From assembly GCA_013361015.1 (NCBI GenBank), contig JABWAN010000355.1:1-6327 (forward strand): DNA of 6,327 bases. The letters run 5' to 3'. Positions 5,182 through 6,327 of this stretch are shown here, piece by piece. Source of the stretch: Candidatus Zhuqueibacterota bacterium (GTDB lineage: Bacteria; Zhuqueibacterota; Zhuqueibacteria; Zhuqueibacterales; Zhuqueibacteraceae). The number at the start of each line of letters is the position of its first letter. The stretch's first letter is position 1. Made by a program: the position numbers and the translations under genes. Below the pieces are notes generated by a model, which was not told the DNA's origin, made no database searches, and was given only the letters and a program-made list of their open reading frames with translations.

Positions 5182-6327
5182 CTATAGCTCTTCAATGGGC
5201 CAACCAGAAACAGAATAGGCAGTGTATTTACCTTGGTAGCCAATCTTAAAAAAAATCAGCTTATACAACAATTCAAGAACAACATTTGAAAGATTTATCA
5301 ACTGCTGAGTAGGAACATCGTTAAGTCCGCTACCATGAGCTGCTTTGTTTCTAAGATCATTCCACGCGTCTTTATGCGACTTCACGATTACACCAATATC
5401 AATGAGTTCACTTAAACGATTGGATGCATTCGGCTTGATGATTGTATGCAAACTTCCAAAGATCCTTCCTTTGATCTGGCCTTCTGGATCATTATTCCAA
5501 CTCCACTTCTTTAAAAAATCTAGAGCATTTTCAACAGCCTTCAAGATATTTTCTTCGGCTTTTCCATATTGAGGAAATTCACTTGCAAGTATGCTCTCAA
5601 TGGCAACACAAAGAACAAGAACTTCAGTTTGGATTGAACCAGTACTAGCGCGAAATAACGCCTGTAGTTGAATGGAAATTGGATGAAGAACAAATTCAGT
5701 ATTGCTTGAGATATAGTTCAGATATTTTTCGAATAACTGACAAAACCAATCAACCGTGTCTCTGCTAAAAGTTTTGATCGGTGGCTGCACGCGCGGCTCG
5801 AATTGATTGCCTTTACTAGGCCTGATTATTGTTGATTGTGTTCCAGCTACATTTTTATACAAGACTGTCCACAATAGAGGCCTCGCAAGTAAGAATCGTA
5901 AAGTCTCAAGTATGCGCAACTCAAAATGTTTTGGGATAGGTTTAGCGTTGGACTCTACTTCTACAACAAGCGATTTTCTATCTTTCCTTATTTGAAATTT
6001 GTATTCGTTAGAAGCAAAGGATAAAGTATCTTGGTAAATTGACTCCGACCTTTTACCTGCCCTTGTTGTAGCAACTGAGGTTGTAGCATTTACCGGAATT
6101 CTGATATCATCAAAAATCTCCATATATAAATAATCACCCTTGTTCGCGCCGGCGATCTCATTTTCAATTTCGTCAGCAATGCCCTCACAAATAGTGCCTC
6201 TTTGAGAGGTATTTTGACTGAAAGATGGCAGTATCCTTCGACTTACCCATTTTTTCCCAAGTTTATCATTTGCTTTCAATGAATAGAATTCGTCATCAGG
6301 TATGAGTTCGCCAATTCTACCGCGAGG
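5182..6327 (-). CDS. HEPN-type protein with C-terminal R-x4-H motif (5' end outside the window)
   Basis: The reading frame stays open to the window edge. The sixteen residues before the TTG at 6279 (PRGRIGELIPDDEFYS) are also coding-like, so the true start lies upstream and 381 residues are visible. The N-terminal two thirds has alternating strands and short helices (for example EYKFQIRKDRKSLVVEVES) and no family I recognise. The C-terminal third is helical: TEVLVLCVAIESILASEF carries the acidic helix position common in HEPN folds, and AWNDLRNKAAHGSG gives R-x4-H (visible residues R326 and H331), the metal-independent RNase motif. The layout of a large N-terminal region plus C-terminal HEPN recalls ApeA-like and other anti-phage or abortive-infection proteins. 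The gene is clearly more AT-rich than nuoCD, consistent with transfer. The HEPN call is likely; a specific family name is not justified. Confidence 0.75.
   Translation of the reverse strand, partial: PRGRIGELIPDDEFYSLKANDKLGKKWVSRRILPSFSQNTSQRGTICEGIADEIENEIAGANKGDYLYMEIFDDIRIPVNATTSVATTRAGKRSESIYQDTLSFASNEYKFQIRKDRKSLVVEVESNAKPIPKHFELRILETLRFLLARPLLWTVLYKNVAGTQSTIIRPSKGNQFEPRVQPPIKTFSRDTVDWFCQLFEKYLNYISSNTEFVLHPISIQLQALFRASTGSIQTEVLVLCVAIESILASEFPQYGKAEENILKAVENALDFLKKWSWNNDPEGQIKGRIFGSLHTIIKPNASNRLSELIDIGVIVKSHKDAWNDLRNKAAHGSGLNDVPTQQLINLSNVVLELLYKLIFFKIGYQGKYTAYSVSGWPIEEL

Noticed and set aside
5013..5243. 76-codon minus-strand frame that begins inside the HEPN gene and continues through the gap
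   Set aside because: Its first part overlaps the 3' end of the HEPN gene in another frame and has no ribosome site. Only the part from the ATG at 5105 has a plausible start, and that is listed separately at low confidence.
5182..6279. TTG at 6279 as the true start of the HEPN-type gene
   Set aside because: The frame continues without a stop to 6327 and the added residues look coding, so the gene is treated as truncated by the window.
1..6327. CRISPR array, tRNA or rRNA genes
   Set aside because: No regularly spaced repeats with unique spacers, no tRNA cloverleaf with the expected T-loop sequence, and no rRNA-like stretch were seen on either strand.

Overview
All recognisable genes lie on the minus strand. 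The window looks like a bacterial, probably metagenomic, chromosome segment. A free-living respiring bacterium is suggested by a fused NuoC-NuoD subunit and a NuoE subunit of respiratory complex I. The phylum cannot be fixed from the sequence: a fused NuoCD occurs in several lineages, and no rRNA, tRNA or other marker is present.

Layout in the direction of transcription (high to low coordinates). (1) 6327-5182: a 5'-truncated, AT-rich gene for a HEPN-type protein with a C-terminal R-x4-H motif. (2) 5181-4804: a gene-free gap whose core, about 5146-4933, folds on paper into a closed multi-stem RNA with a 9-bp by 9-bp pseudoknot. I regard it as a structured non-coding RNA. It may be a stand-alone HEARO/omega-RNA-like element without its IscB-type gene, but the family assignment is a hypothesis. 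(3) 4803-2938: nuoCD. (4) 2937-2735: a gap filled by a long imperfect hairpin and short direct repeats. (5) 2734-2261: nuoE. (6) 2248-996: two tandem single-domain TIR genes and a DUF2442 gene with an antitoxin-like tail. These are packed so tightly behind nuoE (12 bp, 9 bp, then a 4-bp overlap) that co-transcription is likely. (7) 843-592: an unrecognised 83-residue protein. (8) 523-1: a HEPN/MNT pair of the toxin-antitoxin type, overlapping by 34 bp; the MNT gene runs off the window.

The complex I genes are flanked by defence or conflict genes where nuoA/nuoB and nuoF would often be found. The arrangement therefore looks like a split nuo operon serving as the site of a small defence island. 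The TIR domains keep the glutamate expected of NAD+-cleaving enzymes and would share an operon with a subunit of the main NADH-oxidising complex. Whether this link is functional or only a matter of insertion site cannot be decided here. The two most promising novelties are the pseudoknotted RNA and the TIR-TIR-DUF2442/antitoxin module.
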